From: Massilia putida
GTDB lineage: Bacteria; Pseudomonadota; Gammaproteobacteria; Burkholderiales; Burkholderiaceae_D
DNA: 64,000 nt
NCBI RefSeq assembly: GCF_001941825.1
Contig: NZ_CP019038.1
Location: 3,906,001 to 3,970,000, forward strand
Direction: 5' to 3'
Part shown: piece by piece, positions 48,601-58,612 of the stretch
Layout of the letters: every line of letters starts with the position of its first letter
How positions within the stretch are numbered: the first letter of the stretch is position 1
Position numbers and translations under genes: made by a program
The notes under the pieces: generated by a model
Told to the model about the DNA's origin: nothing
Databases searched by the model: none
What the model saw: the letters and a program-made list of their open reading frames with translations, nothing else

Positions 48601-49109
48601 TGTTGATGTTTGATATTTCCATCTGAAGAATAGCTTGATCATAACGCAGCCCATGTGTGCCATGCTCTGGCCGCATGGGTTTTTAATTTTGCTTACTACC
48701 TTTGAAATTGATCGCGCGCATGATTCACCCCCAAGTGAACGAGGAGAAATAAGTGTCTGACCTTAGCGGTAGTGTACGTCGTAAGCTCGAAAAACTGCTT
48801 GGTATGGGTAGTGGCTATGTGCTTAATTTTTCTGACCGTAGTCGTACCTAACCTGCCTGAAGACAGGATACTTGCAGATTAGGAGTTCCTATACGGTCGT
48901 TCAGCACGCGCTCTTTTGAGGTGAATGTACCTTTTTACCTTCGAAAAACTCCACCAATGGTTTAGATGTGAATCCCTATATAATATTTAACATTTGGAGC
49001 GGCAGAAGGCCGGGGCGACAGCGCAACCGCATCATGCTGCAGTAAGTCAGAAGATCGCTCCCTGTACCACAAAGGTCACGAACGCGTTTTGCCGCGATAA
49101 GGGTTTGCC
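48601..49109. other. mostly non-coding left part of the element with a short gene remnant
   Basis: AT-richer DNA without a full gene. It holds the small remnant at 48753-48851; the rest shows no credible coding sequence on either strand. The region directly upstream of 49110 should contain the promoter of the large kinase gene. Confidence 0.5.
48753..48851 (+). pseudogene. 33-codon N-terminal remnant of a defence-like gene
   Basis: A GTG start behind a good GAGGAGA site reads VSDLSGSVRRKLEKLL, then GMGSGYVLNFSD, and stops after 32 residues. From memory this is the start of a conserved N-terminal domain found in abortive-infection (AbiJ-like) proteins, which normally continues with an S-x-T-F-x-x-F-type segment; here the sense breaks after DRS. 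The rest of the gene is gone. The family identification is tentative. Confidence 0.5.
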
Positions 49110-52100
49110 ATGCATGACGGTAGGGAACTAGGACGGCCAGACTTGAGACCTGGTCTCTACGATGACTTGTCACAACTTGAAGGAATTCATACAGGACCGC
49201 GTCATTTGCTGTACAGGGACGGGCGATGTGACACCTCTATCGTGATCAAGGTGAGTGCCGTAGCAGAGGCAAATGCGCTTGCAAGGTTGAGGTCTGAGTT
49301 TGAGATGCTCCATCAGCTGAACCTGCCAGGTATCGTTAAGGTTCTTGGACTGGTCGAAACTGGACATGACATCGGCATGGCGATGGACGACCTGGGTGGC
49401 GCCAGCCTCGCACGTGTTTGCGAATCGGGGCCGGTTTCCATCCAGCTGTTCCTGGAAATTGCCGCCCAACTTGGCGAAACGCTTTCTCGACTCGATGAAG
49501 CACAGGTCATCCATCGTGACATTCATCCGGGCAACATCGTCTGGAATTCCCAGACCGGGATCGCGACACTATGCGACTTCGGTCTAGCGCGGACGTTGCC
49601 GATTCTTGCGCTGGCGAGCCCGAACCCAAACGAGCTCGAAGGGACGCTGGCTTATATGTCGCCAGAGCAGACCGGCCGTACAGGAAAATCGGTCGATCGG
49701 CGCGCAGACCTGTATTCCTTGGGCGCCACGCTTTATCATCTACTAACGGGATTGCCACCCTTTCTGGAAGACGACACGGTCGCACTAGTACATGCCCAGA
49801 TCGCGCGTCGCCCGAAGCCGCCAGATGAGCTTGATGCGCAAGTGCCGAGTGTTCTTTCAAACATCTTGCTCAAGCTGCTCGAAAAGGAACCCAACGACCG
49901 CTACCAGAGTGCGCAAGCGTTGACTGCAGATTTACGCGAAGCCAAACGCCAATGGCTACAAGATGGAACGATCCAGTCGTTTCCGCTCGCCGCGCATGAG
50001 GCTCCGCGTTCACTGACCATCCCCGATAAGCTTTATGGCCGCGATGATGAGCTGGATAAGCTGACCGCCGCGTTCGCACGCGTTTCGGCGGGGGAACGTG
50101 AACTCGTGCTCGTCACCGGCGGTCCTGGAATCGGCAAATCGGCCCTCGTAGATCGTCTTGGTGCGTCGGTCGGCGATCACCACGGTTACTACGCAGCAGG
50201 TAAGTTCGACCAACTCCAGCGCAGTGTTCCGTTCTCGGGTCTCGCCGACGCGCTGCGCGGTCTCGTGAGGCAGCTTTTGACGGAGTCCGAGGCGGCCCTC
50301 CAAGCTTGGCGCGAACGCATCGAGGACGCTGTAACTCCCAACGGCAGACTCTTGATTGGCATCGTGCCGGAACTCGAGCGCATTCTGGGACCGCAGCCCG
50401 AGGTGTCCGAGGTCGGCCCGGTCGAAGCACGTAATCGGTTCCAGATGCTCATCGCACGCTTCCTGCGTGTCTTTGCAAAGCCCGGGCATCCATTTGTTCT
50501 TTTCCTGGATGATCTGCAATGGGTGGACGCAGCATCGCTTCAGCTCATCACTCAGTGCGCTGCCGACGCCGCCAGCCGCCACCTGATGATCATCGGTGCC
50601 TATCGCGATGGTGAAGTCGGTCCGTCCCACCTGCTGGCGCGGGCACTCACCGGGCTTCGCGACGTGGGATGCAATTTTCACATGATCCATCTGGCGCCGC
50701 TGTGCGCCGGCGCGATTGCGCAGCTCTCAGCCGACACCTTTGGTAAAGATGCTGCACGACAGGATGTCTTGGTCGATCTGCTGATCCGCAAATCTGCAGG
50801 CAATCCATTCTTCATTCGACGCCTGCTTCACCAAATGTGTTCACAGGACTTGATCCACTTCGATCGGCAAGCACGATGCTGGCGTTGGAATGCCACCGAA
50901 ATCGAGCAGGCGCCGATATCGGACAACGTGCTCGATATGATGGTACTTGCGATCGAGCAGTTGCCGCCGCAGGCCAGACGACTACTTGAAATCGGTGCCT
51001 GTATAGGCCACCGCTTTGATCTCGCGATGTTGTCGGACTTAACCGACGTGATGCCCCAAGACCTCACAGAACAGCTCCGATCCGCATTCGACGACGGACT
51101 GCTGGTGCAGTCGAGCGATGCATTCGCAGTGTCTATGGAAAGCGACTGGGCCGACGGGAAGCCATCAATGCACTTCGCGCACGACCGCGTGCAACAGGCA
51201 GCCTACGGCCGGCTCGGCGAACAAGAACGACAAGCCCTGCACCTTTCCATTGGACGCCGGCTTTTGAACCCACCAGGCAGGCTTCCGGACGACAAGTTGT
51301 TCGATGTCGTTGATCAGTTCAATCTCGGGCAAGCGCAGGTCGTCGACGATGGCGAACGTGTGGCGTTGGTCGACCTCAACCTCGCTGCCGGCCGAAAGGC
51401 CAAAGCGTCCGCAGCCTATCGCGCGGCATTCGAGTATCTGTCTGCCGCCCGTCGCATGCTGGGCGCACAAGCCTGGATCGAGCGTCCTGAGGTCGCTTTT
51501 CAGGTTTACCGCGAATTGGCGGAAAGTGCATATCTGGCGGGCGAGCCCGACACGGCTGAAGCAGCGGTCGAGATCGCGCTCGGACACGCTCCATCCAAGG
51601 TCGCCAAGGCAGAGCTGTATGGGCTGCGCGTCCTTGCCGCCACAGTCGCTAGCGACTGGGATCGTGCCCTCCATTGGGGACGGGTAGGCTTGTCGGTGTT
51701 TGGACTGGAATGGCCTCTCGACGGCTTGGTGGAAGCGATCCAGGCTGAAGTAGCGGACGTCATACGGAATTTGGATTCGGGCGACATCAATGCCCTGGTC
51801 GACGCGCCTGTCGTGCAGGACGCGGACATTCGCGCGAGCATGCATCTGTTGTCATTGCTCGGCGCACCCGCCTATTTCAGTGGTGCCCCGGTGTTAACTT
51901 TCCTCCAGAGCCGCGCCGTGAATCTGACTTTCGTGCACGGCCCCTCGCCTTATTCCGCCTTTGCCTTTGTGCTATATGGAGGCATACACAATGCGCTGAC
52001 CGGTCAGTACGATGTCGGCTATGCTTTCGGCAAACTGGCTATGGCGCTGGCGCAGCGCTTCGGCAACCGCGCTGAAGAATGCCGGACGCTCGAAGTCTAT

Positions 52101-55100
52101 GGCGTGCTTGTCCACCATTGGAAGGCGCCGCTACGCACCGGATTGCCGTTGTTGCAGGAAGGTTTCCGGGCTGGTGTAGAATCCGGCGAGCTTGCCTTCG
52201 CCGCTTTCAACTTGAATTCCGTCCTCATCAACGCGCTGCCCGCGGGACTGCCATTGGTTGATCTGCTCGACGAGGCCGAGGTCGCGCTGGATTTCGCGAC
52301 CGCGCAGAATAATCGGACCAGTGTAGAGATCGCGATTCCATACAGGCAGATTGCACGCGCGCTTACCGGCGCTACGTCGCTGCCAGAAAGCTTCGCGGAC
52401 GAGACATTCGACGAAGCGCGTTTCCTGACCGAGGCGCAAGGTCATGCGACCGCGCTCGGACACTTCTGGGTTACCAAGCTCCAGCTCGCTTATCTGATGG
52501 GCGACCATGGAAACGCCTTGGTGTACTCTGCGGAGGCACGAAAGCACATCGCAGGGGGGATAGTCGGCATGATCACGTCGGCCGAGCACGTCTTTTACAC
52601 CGCGCTCACGACTGCAGCCGCTGCAACAAACGTGGCTACTGCCGAGAAGTGTGCGGAGTCCGTAGCCCGCTTGGGCGAATTACGTGACCAATTGGTCAAC
52701 TGGGCCCGACACTGCGCGGAGAATTTCACGCACAAGGCTTCGTTAGTTGAAGCCGAGATCGCCCGGCTGGAAGGACGAGGCGCCGATGCGTCGGGGCTCT
52801 ACCGCAGTGCGATAGCCGGGGCCGAACGCCAGCGCTTTGTCCAAGATGAAGCGATCGCCCATGAGCTTCGCGCGCGTTTCCTGCTCGCCGAGCACGAACC
52901 AGCGTTTGCCGCCGTGCACTTGAAAGCGGCTCATGATCGTTATCGCCGGTGGGGGGCGACAGCGAAAGTACGTGCGCTCGAGGCGGAATTTCCGCAAGCG
53001 CTGAGCGCAGACGCACCGACGTCGCGCTCACCAAACTCGATTGACCACATGGCGCTTATCAAAGCGTCTCAAGCCATCTCGAGCGAGACCACACCAGAGC
53101 GGCTGTTCGAACAGATCCTTCGCGTTGTTGTCGAGGTCGCTGGGGCCCAGCGTGGGGTGCTTGCACTCGCCGCCAATGACTTCCTGAAGATCCATGCGCG
53201 CGTAGAGGCGGCTGGAGACATGGTCGTGTCGCTCGCCGAGGCATCTCTAGAGGACTGCTCCGACGTTCCGGCGGCCATACTGCGTTACGTTCAGCGCACT
53301 AAGGAAGTCGTGCTGCTAGCCGATGCGGCTGCCGCCGGGTTATTCGCACGCGATCCAGTGGTATTGCGGCGCCAGGTGCATTCTGTCTTGTGCATTCCGC
53401 TTATGAAGCAGGCTAGAATGGTAGGTTTGATCTATCTAGAAAACAATGCAATGGTGGACGCATTTGCATTCGAGCTGGTCGAGGTCGGGCGGGTGCTAGC
53501 GGCGCAAGCGGTTATTTCTCTCGAAAACAGCAGGCTTCTTACGAAGATGCAGTCTTTGGCCGGTGAGCTAGAAGAGCGCGTTTCGAATCGTACTCGCCAG
53601 CTGACTAACGAGATCGCAGCGCGCGACAAGGCAGAATTGGGGCTGAAGCGTGCCGAGAGCCGCCAGGCATTGTTGCTCATGTTGAGCGATGCGTTGCGTT
53701 CGCTCTCCGATCCGGACGCAATGCGCGAGGCTGCGCTGAGACTGCTGCACGAACATGCCAGCCTATCTCGTACCTTCTATTTTAGGATCGAGCGCGATGC
53801 CGCCGGTCGACAAGTCTACGTCGTCGAACTAGTCCATCCGGATGGCGCGACATTGCCGGAATCCATTGCGCCCTTGGCCCTGGACGATACTGATTCCATG
53901 CTGCGGGGCGCGCTTGTGCGCGGAGAGCCGGTTTTGATCGGAGACGTCGAGGCCGATTGTAGGTTAACCCAGGAGCAGCGCGCCACCTTTCTCGCGCTCG
54001 ACATAATGGCAGTCGTCTACGTGCCAACGAGCGACGGAGATGGTACCGTGCAAGGGATCGGCGCATATGATAGGCGTCCGCACCCGTGGTCGAGCGACGA
54101 GGTGGACCTGATCCGCGAGGTCGCCGCTCGGACCTCGATCGCCTCCGAGCGCGCACGCGCCGAAGCAGCGCTGCGTCAGGCTGATCGCCAAAAAGACGAT
54201 TTCCTTGCGATGCTAGCGCATGAACTGCGCAACCCACTCGCTTCGATCAGCAACGCAGGCGAATTGATGGCGCGAAGCGGCGCTGGTGGGGCACGGGCGG
54301 ATGCACTGTGCGCGTTGCTCAAGCGGCAAACCAGGCAATTGACGCGCCTAGTTGACGACTTGCTAGACCTGTCGCGCATTTCGCGCGGCCTGGTGACGCT
54401 GGAAAAGGCGCCGGTCGAGATCGGCGAATTGGTGCAACAGGCATTGGAAACGGTGCAAGCCTTGGTTCAGGAGAAGGAACATCGCTTGCTGCTATCTAAG
54501 CCCGCGCGAGCTTTATATGTGGAAGGCGATAAGACAAGGTTGGTACAGGCGATCTCGAACGTCATTCATAACGCGGCTAAATATACGGACAAGGGCGGCG
54601 AGATTAGACTGGACATCTTCGAGTCCGAAGAAGACGTCAGCATCAACGTGATCGACAACGGCGCCGGGATCCCGGCTGACATCCTACCTTCGCTGTTCGA
54701 CCTGTTTGTGCAGAGCGCGCGTACGCTCGATCGTTCGCAGGGCGGACTCGGTATCGGCCTGTCGGTGGTCAAGCGCCTGATCGAAATGCACCAGGGGTCG
54801 GTGAAAGCCTTGAGCGACGGCATCGGCCAGGGAGCGACGTTCATCATTTGTCTGCCGCGGGTGCCGGCGCCTCAGGCGCAAGTGGAGGCCGCCATCTTTT
54901 CCCCGACGTTGTCGACGGCGCGGCGCATCCTCATTGTCGACGACAACATCGATGCAGCAAATACCCTGGCGATGTTGCTAGAGCTTGATGGACACTGCGT
55001 CGATACCGTCTACGGAGCCGTCGAGGCACTCGAGGCAACGACGCGCCTGAAGCCCGACATACTTTTTCTCGATATCGGACTGCCCGTCATGGACGGTTAC

Positions 55101-55277
55101 GAAATCGCGCGACGCCTGCGGTCGCAACACACAACTTCGGCTTTGCGCCTAGTCGCTGTCACCGGCTATGGTCAGAAGGAGGACCGGGAGCGGGCGCTGG
55201 CGTCAGGTTTCGACGATCACTTGGTCAAGCCAGTCACACTGGAGTCGCTCCGTGCGCTACTCCAGTTGAGCGAGTAA
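49110..55277 (+). CDS. giant Ser/Thr kinase, AAA ATPase, GAF, histidine kinase and receiver protein
   Basis: A 2055-residue multidomain regulator. Residues 30-280: Ser/Thr kinase with Lys47, the catalytic loop HRDIHPGN (His135-Asp137) and DFG at Asp156. Residues about 310-600: AAA-type ATPase with Walker A GGPGIGKS (337-344) and Walker B FLDDLQW. Residues about 600-1300: helical repeats of TPR type. About 1320-1480 and 1540-1690: two GAF-like domains. HisKA with His1704 in LAHELRN; ATPase with NVIHNAAKYT and GLGIGLSVVK. Receiver near 1930-2052 with phosphoacceptor Asp1988 (FLDIGLPVMDG). It could both phosphorylate proteins and feed a phosphorelay. The start at 49110 fits the kinase N-terminus. 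GC is lower than to the left of 48.5 kb. Confidence 0.9.
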   Translation: MHDGRELGRPDLRPGLYDDLSQLEGIHTGPRHLLYRDGRCDTSIVIKVSAVAEANALARLRSEFEMLHQLNLPGIVKVLGLVETGHDIGMAMDDLGGASLARVCESGPVSIQLFLEIAAQLGETLSRLDEAQVIHRDIHPGNIVWNSQTGIATLCDFGLARTLPILALASPNPNELEGTLAYMSPEQTGRTGKSVDRRADLYSLGATLYHLLTGLPPFLEDDTVALVHAQIARRPKPPDELDAQVPSVLSNILLKLLEKEPNDRYQSAQALTADLREAKRQWLQDGTIQSFPLAAHEAPRSLTIPDKLYGRDDELDKLTAAFARVSAGERELVLVTGGPGIGKSALVDRLGASVGDHHGYYAAGKFDQLQRSVPFSGLADALRGLVRQLLTESEAALQAWRERIEDAVTPNGRLLIGIVPELERILGPQPEVSEVGPVEARNRFQMLIARFLRVFAKPGHPFVLFLDDLQWVDAASLQLITQCAADAASRHLMIIGAYRDGEVGPSHLLARALTGLRDVGCNFHMIHLAPLCAGAIAQLSADTFGKDAARQDVLVDLLIRKSAGNPFFIRRLLHQMCSQDLIHFDRQARCWRWNATEIEQAPISDNVLDMMVLAIEQLPPQARRLLEIGACIGHRFDLAMLSDLTDVMPQDLTEQLRSAFDDGLLVQSSDAFAVSMESDWADGKPSMHFAHDRVQQAAYGRLGEQERQALHLSIGRRLLNPPGRLPDDKLFDVVDQFNLGQAQVVDDGERVALVDLNLAAGRKAKASAAYRAAFEYLSAARRMLGAQAWIERPEVAFQVYRELAESAYLAGEPDTAEAAVEIALGHAPSKVAKAELYGLRVLAATVASDWDRALHWGRVGLSVFGLEWPLDGLVEAIQAEVADVIRNLDSGDINALVDAPVVQDADIRASMHLLSLLGAPAYFSGAPVLTFLQSRAVNLTFVHGPSPYSAFAFVLYGGIHNALTGQYDVGYAFGKLAMALAQRFGNRAEECRTLEVYGVLVHHWKAPLRTGLPLLQEGFRAGVESGELAFAAFNLNSVLINALPAGLPLVDLLDEAEVALDFATAQNNRTSVEIAIPYRQIARALTGATSLPESFADETFDEARFLTEAQGHATALGHFWVTKLQLAYLMGDHGNALVYSAEARKHIAGGIVGMITSAEHVFYTALTTAAAATNVATAEKCAESVARLGELRDQLVNWARHCAENFTHKASLVEAEIARLEGRGADASGLYRSAIAGAERQRFVQDEAIAHELRARFLLAEHEPAFAAVHLKAAHDRYRRWGATAKVRALEAEFPQALSADAPTSRSPNSIDHMALIKASQAISSETTPERLFEQILRVVVEVAGAQRGVLALAANDFLKIHARVEAAGDMVVSLAEASLEDCSDVPAAILRYVQRTKEVVLLADAAAAGLFARDPVVLRRQVHSVLCIPLMKQARMVGLIYLENNAMVDAFAFELVEVGRVLAAQAVISLENSRLLTKMQSLAGELEERVSNRTRQLTNEIAARDKAELGLKRAESRQALLLMLSDALRSLSDPDAMREAALRLLHEHASLSRTFYFRIERDAAGRQVYVVELVHPDGATLPESIAPLALDDTDSMLRGALVRGEPVLIGDVEADCRLTQEQRATFLALDIMAVVYVPTSDGDGTVQGIGAYDRRPHPWSSDEVDLIREVAARTSIASERARAEAALRQADRQKDDFLAMLAHELRNPLASISNAGELMARSGAGGARADALCALLKRQTRQLTRLVDDLLDLSRISRGLVTLEKAPVEIGELVQQALETVQALVQEKEHRLLLSKPARALYVEGDKTRLVQAISNVIHNAAKYTDKGGEIRLDIFESEEDVSINVIDNGAGIPADILPSLFDLFVQSARTLDRSQGGLGIGLSVVKRLIEMHQGSVKALSDGIGQGATFIICLPRVPAPQAQVEAAIFSPTLSTARRILIVDDNIDAANTLAMLLELDGHCVDTVYGAVEALEATTRLKPDILFLDIGLPVMDGYEIARRLRSQHTTSALRLVAVTGYGQKEDRERALASGFDDHLVKPVTLESLRALLQLSE

Positions 55278-55838
55278 GATGAAGTTGTGCCTCAATCCGA
55301 GCGCCTCGATGAACGGGCTGGAACAGCTTGCCGTTCGAAGTCTGATGCACCCGGTCGCAAGTAGCTTTGCGTGGAATTTTATCGCCAGCATCTCGCACAA
55401 CGGCGTACCTTGCTGATCTACGAATCTGGCATTCCAAATTGCATCAATTTCCTACCGATCGGTCAGCCTAGAATTTGAGTTCGCTAGCACGTAAGGGCAG
55501 CGTCACGATCCGCCTCGTGCCTTGGTCGCATCGTGTCAACGTGTCTTGATCTGTTCCAAGACCCTTGCAAACGCTGACGAGCCATGGAAAAACCTTCGGA
55601 CCAGTCAACTTCTGATCAGAGAGTAGATGCAAGCATGCAATCCGCTGTCGATTGGCAAACGCGACACATTTATGCAATCGTCGCGCGTGTCATTGGAAAT
55701 TTAGAATACCTAACAGAATCGGATTATTGTCATGATGGTGGCAATCCGGGTGAAGCAGTTGAAGTTTAAGGACCGTAGAAGAAGCCGTGTAGAATAACAG
55801 GTCATCAAGCTTTGGACCGTAAGCTGTCCCCTGAATAT
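55278..55838. other. gene-free interval between the giant kinase and the phytochrome
   Basis: About 560 bases with only short open frames, none with a convincing start site or motif. It probably holds the phytochrome promoter, and may include remnants of a lost gene. No clear terminator was found after the kinase. Confidence 0.5.
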
Positions 55839-58091
55839 ATGAGCACTATCGGTCCAACCATCGACTTGTCGAACTGCGACAAGGAGCCGATTCGTACCCC
55901 TGGCAGCATCCAGCCGCATGGCTTCCTACTGACACTTACTGAGGGCCTTGAAGTACTTCAAGCCAGTGCGAACCTCTCCAGCTGGACAGGTTGCACAGCG
56001 GAATACGCACTCGGCCGGCCTCTTGCAGAACTAATCGGCGAGGAGGCTACACAGAACGTGGCGTTCAGATTATCTTCCCAATTAGGTAACCGGCCGTTCT
56101 ACGTAGACACTGTGACCACAGGGAATGGATTGCACTTCGATGTGCTGGGTCATCGGTGGGACGAAGTGATCGTCATGGAGTTTGAACCAGTCGACCGATC
56201 TTATCCAACCGATTTCCGTGAGCTTTATCCGCTGATCGGCGACTTCCTGCTCAAGGTCAACGATACGACTTGTCTCGAATCTCTCGCCCAGCTAGCATGT
56301 CAGCACGTCCGCTCAGTCACTGGCTACGGTCGCGTCCTTGTGTATAAATTCGACGCCGACGGTCACGGTCACGTGACTGCGGAGGCTAAGGACGACACCT
56401 ACGCTTCCTACATGGGACAGCACTTTCCGGCATCGGACATTCCAGCTCAAGCGCGCGAATTGTATGCCCTTTCTCGCATCCGTCTGATTCAGGATGCCAG
56501 ATACAGTCCTACCCCCTTACTACCACCCGTTAATCCGAAAACGGGCAAGCCCAACGATTTGTCATTCGCCGTATTGCGCAGTGTGTCGCCCGTGCACTTG
56601 CAGTACATGCGCAATATGAACACGATGGCCTCGATGTCGGTGTCACTGATGGTCAAAGGCAAGCTATGGGGGCTTATTTCATGCCACAACGAAAGTGCCG
56701 CTCCGGTGGCGTTCGAGAAGCGCACCGCTTGCGAGCAGCTTGGCCAGATCCTGGCCCTCTGCATCGAGTCGCGCGAGGATGGACAGGAACTGCAGTTCCG
56801 CCTCGAGGTGAGGCGCATTATGTTGTCGATGTTGGCAGGCCTGACCCAAAGTAGTGACTTCATCGAGAATCTATCCAGTGTTTTTCCCGACCTGCTACGC
56901 TTTGCGCGTGCCTCGGGCGCGGCTATCGTGGTTGACGATCGCATCCTCACCTACGGTGATACGCCAGAGAGCGACGATATTCAAGAACTCGTCAACTGGT
57001 TATCTTTGCATGACCATGGCGATATGTTTCACAGCGACCACTTGTCGAGTGTCTACCCGCCTGGAAGTAAGATGATGCGCAACGCGAGTGGTCTGCTGGC
57101 GATGCCAATCTCCCGCATCCACAAACACTACCTGTTGTGGTTTCGCCCCGAATATGTGCACACGATCGAATGGGCTGGCTATCCGCACGACAAACTGGTG
57201 CAATCTGCAGCTGTCCAATCGCCTTTGCCCGTTCAGCTGTCGCCACGCACCAGCTTTGCTGCCTGGCGCGAGACTATCCATGGTGTGAGCCACCCCTGGC
57301 ACAGTGGCGAGATCGAATTAGCACTGGAATTCCGAACGGCGCTGCTGGGAATCGTGTTGGAGCGTGCCGAGCAAATGGCTTCGCTCGCCGGTGAGCTGAC
57401 CCGGTCAAACAAGGAACTTGAAGCGTTTTCCTACTCCGTGTCGCACGACCTGCGCGCGCCGCTGCGCCACATTGTCGGCTTTGCCGATTTGCTTCTCGAA
57501 TCCGCTGGCAGCGAAGACATTCTTCAGCGAGAACGCTTTTTGAAGAACATCAAGGAAGCTGCGCGCATGGGCGGCAAGCTGGTCGATGACCTTCTGTCTT
57601 TCTCACAGATGGGCCGTGCTTCAATGCATCCGTCGATGATCAACATGAACGAAATGGTGGCTGCCTGCCATGAGAAGCTAGCACCAGAATGCCGTGGACG
57701 CCACATTGAATGGGATATTGCATCTCTGCCGGAAGTCTGGGCCGATCCCACGTTTTTGCAGCTTGCCATTTTCAACTTGATGTCGAACGCGGTCAAATTC
57801 ACTTCGCAGCAAGCAATAGCCGCAATTCGCATTAATATCGAGGATCGCGCTGACGAAACAGTGTTCCATGTGGCCGACAATGGCGCCGGTTTCAATATGG
57901 AGTATGTGCACAAGCTCTTCGGCGTCTTCCAGCGCTTGCATCGAATGGAAGAATTCCAGGGTACCGGTATTGGCTTGGCCAACGTACGTCGTATTATCGA
58001 GCGCCATAAAGGCCGCGTGTGGGCAGTGTCAAGCCCTGGACAGGGCGCGACGTTCTCGTTCGCACTGCCTAAATATAACTCTCTTACTTAA
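55839..58091 (+). CDS. bphP: bacteriophytochrome histidine kinase
   Basis: A 750-residue red/far-red photoreceptor: PAS (about 1-120), GAF (135-300), PHY (310-490) and histidine kinase. The biliverdin-linking cysteine is Cys13 (NCDKEPIRTPGSIQPHG), placed as in BphP. The GAF domain has PASDIPAQAR (Asp200) and VSPVHLQYMRNM, and the PHY tongue has PRTSF (469-473). HisKA carries His536 in SVSHDLRAPLRH, and the ATPase domain has GTGIGLANVRR. The ATG at 55839 is chosen; a TTG at 55812 would add 9 residues. A response regulator follows 23 bases later. No haem oxygenase gene for biliverdin lies in the window. Confidence 0.94.
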   Translation: MSTIGPTIDLSNCDKEPIRTPGSIQPHGFLLTLTEGLEVLQASANLSSWTGCTAEYALGRPLAELIGEEATQNVAFRLSSQLGNRPFYVDTVTTGNGLHFDVLGHRWDEVIVMEFEPVDRSYPTDFRELYPLIGDFLLKVNDTTCLESLAQLACQHVRSVTGYGRVLVYKFDADGHGHVTAEAKDDTYASYMGQHFPASDIPAQARELYALSRIRLIQDARYSPTPLLPPVNPKTGKPNDLSFAVLRSVSPVHLQYMRNMNTMASMSVSLMVKGKLWGLISCHNESAAPVAFEKRTACEQLGQILALCIESREDGQELQFRLEVRRIMLSMLAGLTQSSDFIENLSSVFPDLLRFARASGAAIVVDDRILTYGDTPESDDIQELVNWLSLHDHGDMFHSDHLSSVYPPGSKMMRNASGLLAMPISRIHKHYLLWFRPEYVHTIEWAGYPHDKLVQSAAVQSPLPVQLSPRTSFAAWRETIHGVSHPWHSGEIELALEFRTALLGIVLERAEQMASLAGELTRSNKELEAFSYSVSHDLRAPLRHIVGFADLLLESAGSEDILQRERFLKNIKEAARMGGKLVDDLLSFSQMGRASMHPSMINMNEMVAACHEKLAPECRGRHIEWDIASLPEVWADPTFLQLAIFNLMSNAVKFTSQQAIAAIRINIEDRADETVFHVADNGAGFNMEYVHKLFGVFQRLHRMEEFQGTGIGLANVRRIIERHKGRVWAVSSPGQGATFSFALPKYNSLT

Positions 58092-58114
58092 AGAAGCAAT
58101 ATGCGAAAGAATTC

Positions 58115-58576
58115 ATGCTCAAACCTATCTTACTTGTCGAAGACAATCCGAACGACCTCGAACTTGCGCTGATCGCCCTGACGCGGAGCCAGCTCGCCAA
58201 CCAGGTCGTCGTCGTGCGTGACGGTGCCGAAGCTTTGGACTACCTGCACCGCCGTGGCGAATATGCACAACGTCCGCCAGGTTATCCGGCCGTCGTTTTA
58301 CTTGATCTGAAGCTCCCTAAAGTGGATGGCTTGGAGGTGCTCAAGCAGATGCGCATGACAGAGGCGTTGAAAGCGCTTCCGGTGGTCATGTTGACGTCGT
58401 CGAAGGAAGAACAGGACGTCGTGCGCAGCTACGAGCTGGGCGTAAACGCCTATGTCGTCAAGCCGGTCGAATTCACTGAATTCTTGCGGGCGATCGCTGA
58501 CCTTGGAGTGTTCTGGGCAGTAGTGAACGAACCGCCGCCAGGATCACAGCGTTACTCAAAGCCGTTAAATAGCTGA
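58115..58576 (+). CDS. single-domain response regulator of the phytochrome (Rcp1-like)
   Basis: A 153-residue CheY-like receiver. Acidic pocket VEDNPND near 8-14, phosphoacceptor Asp64 in LLDLKLPKVDG, conserved Thr/Ser in VMLTSS, and Lys in VVKPVEF. The RRGEYAQRPPGYPAVVLLD segment is typical of regulators partnered with phytochromes (Rcp1 type). It is probably phosphorylated by the phytochrome 23 bases upstream, and lacks an output domain, so it must act on another protein, perhaps one of the hybrid kinases. Confidence 0.93.
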   Translation: MLKPILLVEDNPNDLELALIALTRSQLANQVVVVRDGAEALDYLHRRGEYAQRPPGYPAVVLLDLKLPKVDGLEVLKQMRMTEALKALPVVMLTSSKEEQDVVRSYELGVNAYVVKPVEFTEFLRAIADLGVFWAVVNEPPPGSQRYSKPLNS

Positions 58577-58612
58577 AATCAGTGGTGCTATTTGCGCATC
58601 TGCGTCGAGCAG

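Noticed and set aside
55584..55769. A 61-codon open frame in the gap before the phytochrome
   Set aside because: No ribosome-binding site of note, no motif, and composition without coding character.
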